NCBI GenBank assembly: GCA_002441865.1
Contig: DJNY01000190.1
Location: 10,930-27,541 of the forward strand
DNA length: 16,612 nucleotides
Reading direction: 5' to 3'
From: Lachnospiraceae bacterium UBA6452
Lineage (GTDB): Bacteria; Bacillota; Clostridia; Lachnospirales; Lachnospiraceae
The translations under genes were made by a program, and so were the position numbers. Shown piece after piece: positions 15,683-16,612 of this stretch; positions within the stretch are counted from its first letter, which is position 1, and every line of letters starts with the position of its first letter. Below the pieces are notes generated by a model. The model was not told the DNA's origin, searched no databases, and saw only the letters and a program-made list of their open reading frames with translations.

Positions 15683-16612
15683 CTACTGTACCTTTCTGCC
15701 GCAGCAGTTCTTATATTTCTTTCCGCTTCCGCACGGACACGGATCGTTCGGATAGATCTTTTCACTTTCTCTTCTGACAGGTCCTTTCGGTGTGGAATCG
15801 TCTTTATTGGTTCCTGTTACCTTTGCAACCTGCTCACGCTCTACCTTCTGCTCGATTCTGACATTGAACAGCAGTCTGACCGTATCTTCCTGGATCGCTA
15901 CTGTCATGGCATCAAACATATCATAGCCTGCCAGCTTGTATTCTACCAGCGGATCTCTCTGTCCGTATGCCTGCAGTCCAACACCCTGACGGAGCTGCTC
16001 CATATCATCAATATGTGACATCCACTTCTGGTCGATGACTTTCAGAAGGATCACACGCTCTACCTCACGGATCGCTTCAGGCTGTGGGAATTCTGTTTCC
16101 TTGCTTTCATACAGTTTCACAGCTTCTTCCTTCAGGGAATGTTTCAGTTCATTCTTCTTCATGCCCTTGATATCCGGATGGATCACTGGCTTTAACGGAA
16201 TGATCGGCAGAAGAAGCTGGTTCAGTTCGGCCAGATCCCAGTCATCACTGCTTCTGTCATCGGAAATGCAGGAATCTACTGCATTTTCCACGATATCCGT
16301 GATCATTTTGTAGATCACATCACGCATGCTTTCTCCATTCAGTACACGGAGACGCTCTGCATAGATGATCTCTCTCTGTTCATTCATGACCTGATCGTAT
16401 TCCAGAAGAGTCTTTCTGATACCGTAGTTGTTACTTTCGATCTTCTTCTGGGCAGTCTCGATCGCCTTTGTCAGCATCTTATGCTCGATCTGCTGTCCTT
16501 CCTCGATACCGAGTGCATTGAACATTGCCATCATACGGTCTGAGCCGAACAGACGCATCAGATCATCCTCTAAGGAAATATAGAAACGGGATTCACCCGG
16601 ATCTCCCTGACG
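15683..16612 (-). CDS. secA: Protein translocase ATPase SecA (C-terminal part; gene cut by window end)
   Basis: SecA is the ATP-driven motor that pushes preproteins through the SecYEG channel. The frame is open to the window end, so these 309 residues are only the C-terminal part of a protein of roughly 850. The visible portion starts RQGDPGESRFYISLEDDLMR, the end of the second nucleotide-binding domain, and continues through the helical scaffold and wing (RKTLLEYDQVMNEQREIIY, DQKWMSHIDDMEQLRQGVGL). It finishes with the zinc-binding SEC-C motif CPCGSGKKYKNCCG, which binds SecB or ribosomes in studied species. The internal ATG at 16558 is not a start. It is probably co-transcribed with prfB. 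Confidence 0.97.
   Translation of the reverse strand, partial: RQGDPGESRFYISLEDDLMRLFGSDRMMAMFNALGIEEGQQIEHKMLTKAIETAQKKIESNNYGIRKTLLEYDQVMNEQREIIYAERLRVLNGESMRDVIYKMITDIVENAVDSCISDDRSSDDWDLAELNQLLLPIIPLKPVIHPDIKGMKKNELKHSLKEEAVKLYESKETEFPQPEAIREVERVILLKVIDQKWMSHIDDMEQLRQGVGLQAYGQRDPLVEYKLAGYDMFDAMTVAIQEDTVRLLFNVRIEQKVEREQVAKVTGTNKDDSTPKGPVRRESEKIYPNDPCPCGSGKKYKNCCGRKVQ

Overview
The window looks like a chromosomal segment of a low-to-mid GC Clostridia, most likely a Lachnospiraceae-type gut Firmicute. This is an inference from strong AGGAGG-type ribosome binding sites, a secA-prfB pair with a programmed frameshift, a glycine riboswitch on an AGCS carrier, and the fused GldF/GldG transporter. 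The genus cannot be named from the sequence alone. No phage, insertion sequence, CRISPR array or resistance gene is visible.

Layout. (1) 1-1812, plus strand: the 3' three-quarters of a GH94 cellobiose-phosphorylase-like gene, cut by the window start and closed by an intrinsic terminator. (2) 1876-8202, minus strand, read from right to left: a compact three-gene operon behind a good sigma-A promoter at 8262-8290. It encodes a 1171-residue membrane receptor (ECF-S-like membrane domain, beta-propeller, Y_Y_Y domain, HD-GYP output), a BMP-family ligand-binding protein whose start lies one base after the receptor's stop, and a cardiolipin synthase. (3) 8461-8534, minus: tRNA-Arg(ACG) with its own promoter and terminator. 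(4) 8710-12473, minus: a Gld-type ABC exporter operon of ATPase, fused permease/GldG protein and DUF4340 protein. (5) 12474-12788: a divergent control region with three direct repeats at exact 22-bp spacing, a promoter and a single-aptamer glycine riboswitch. (6) 12789-14201, plus: the riboswitch-controlled AGCS amino-acid:cation symporter. (7) 14202-14538: a convergent intergenic region packed with inverted repeats. (8) 14539-16612, minus: prfB with its +1 frameshift, downstream of the 3' end of secA.

How the genes may work together. The least ordinary unit is the receptor-BMP-cls operon. It joins an extracytoplasmic sensor with a c-di-GMP-phosphodiesterase-type output to a binding protein that has no ABC transporter genes beside it, and to an enzyme that changes membrane lipids. 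The simplest reading is a ligand-sensing c-di-GMP pathway in which the BMP protein presents a ligand to the receptor. That is inference; the sequence shows only the co-transcription and the domain architecture. The other points of interest are the 22-bp-spaced repeats between the ABC operon and the glycine riboswitch, and the unusually dense hairpin region between the AGCS gene and prfB.
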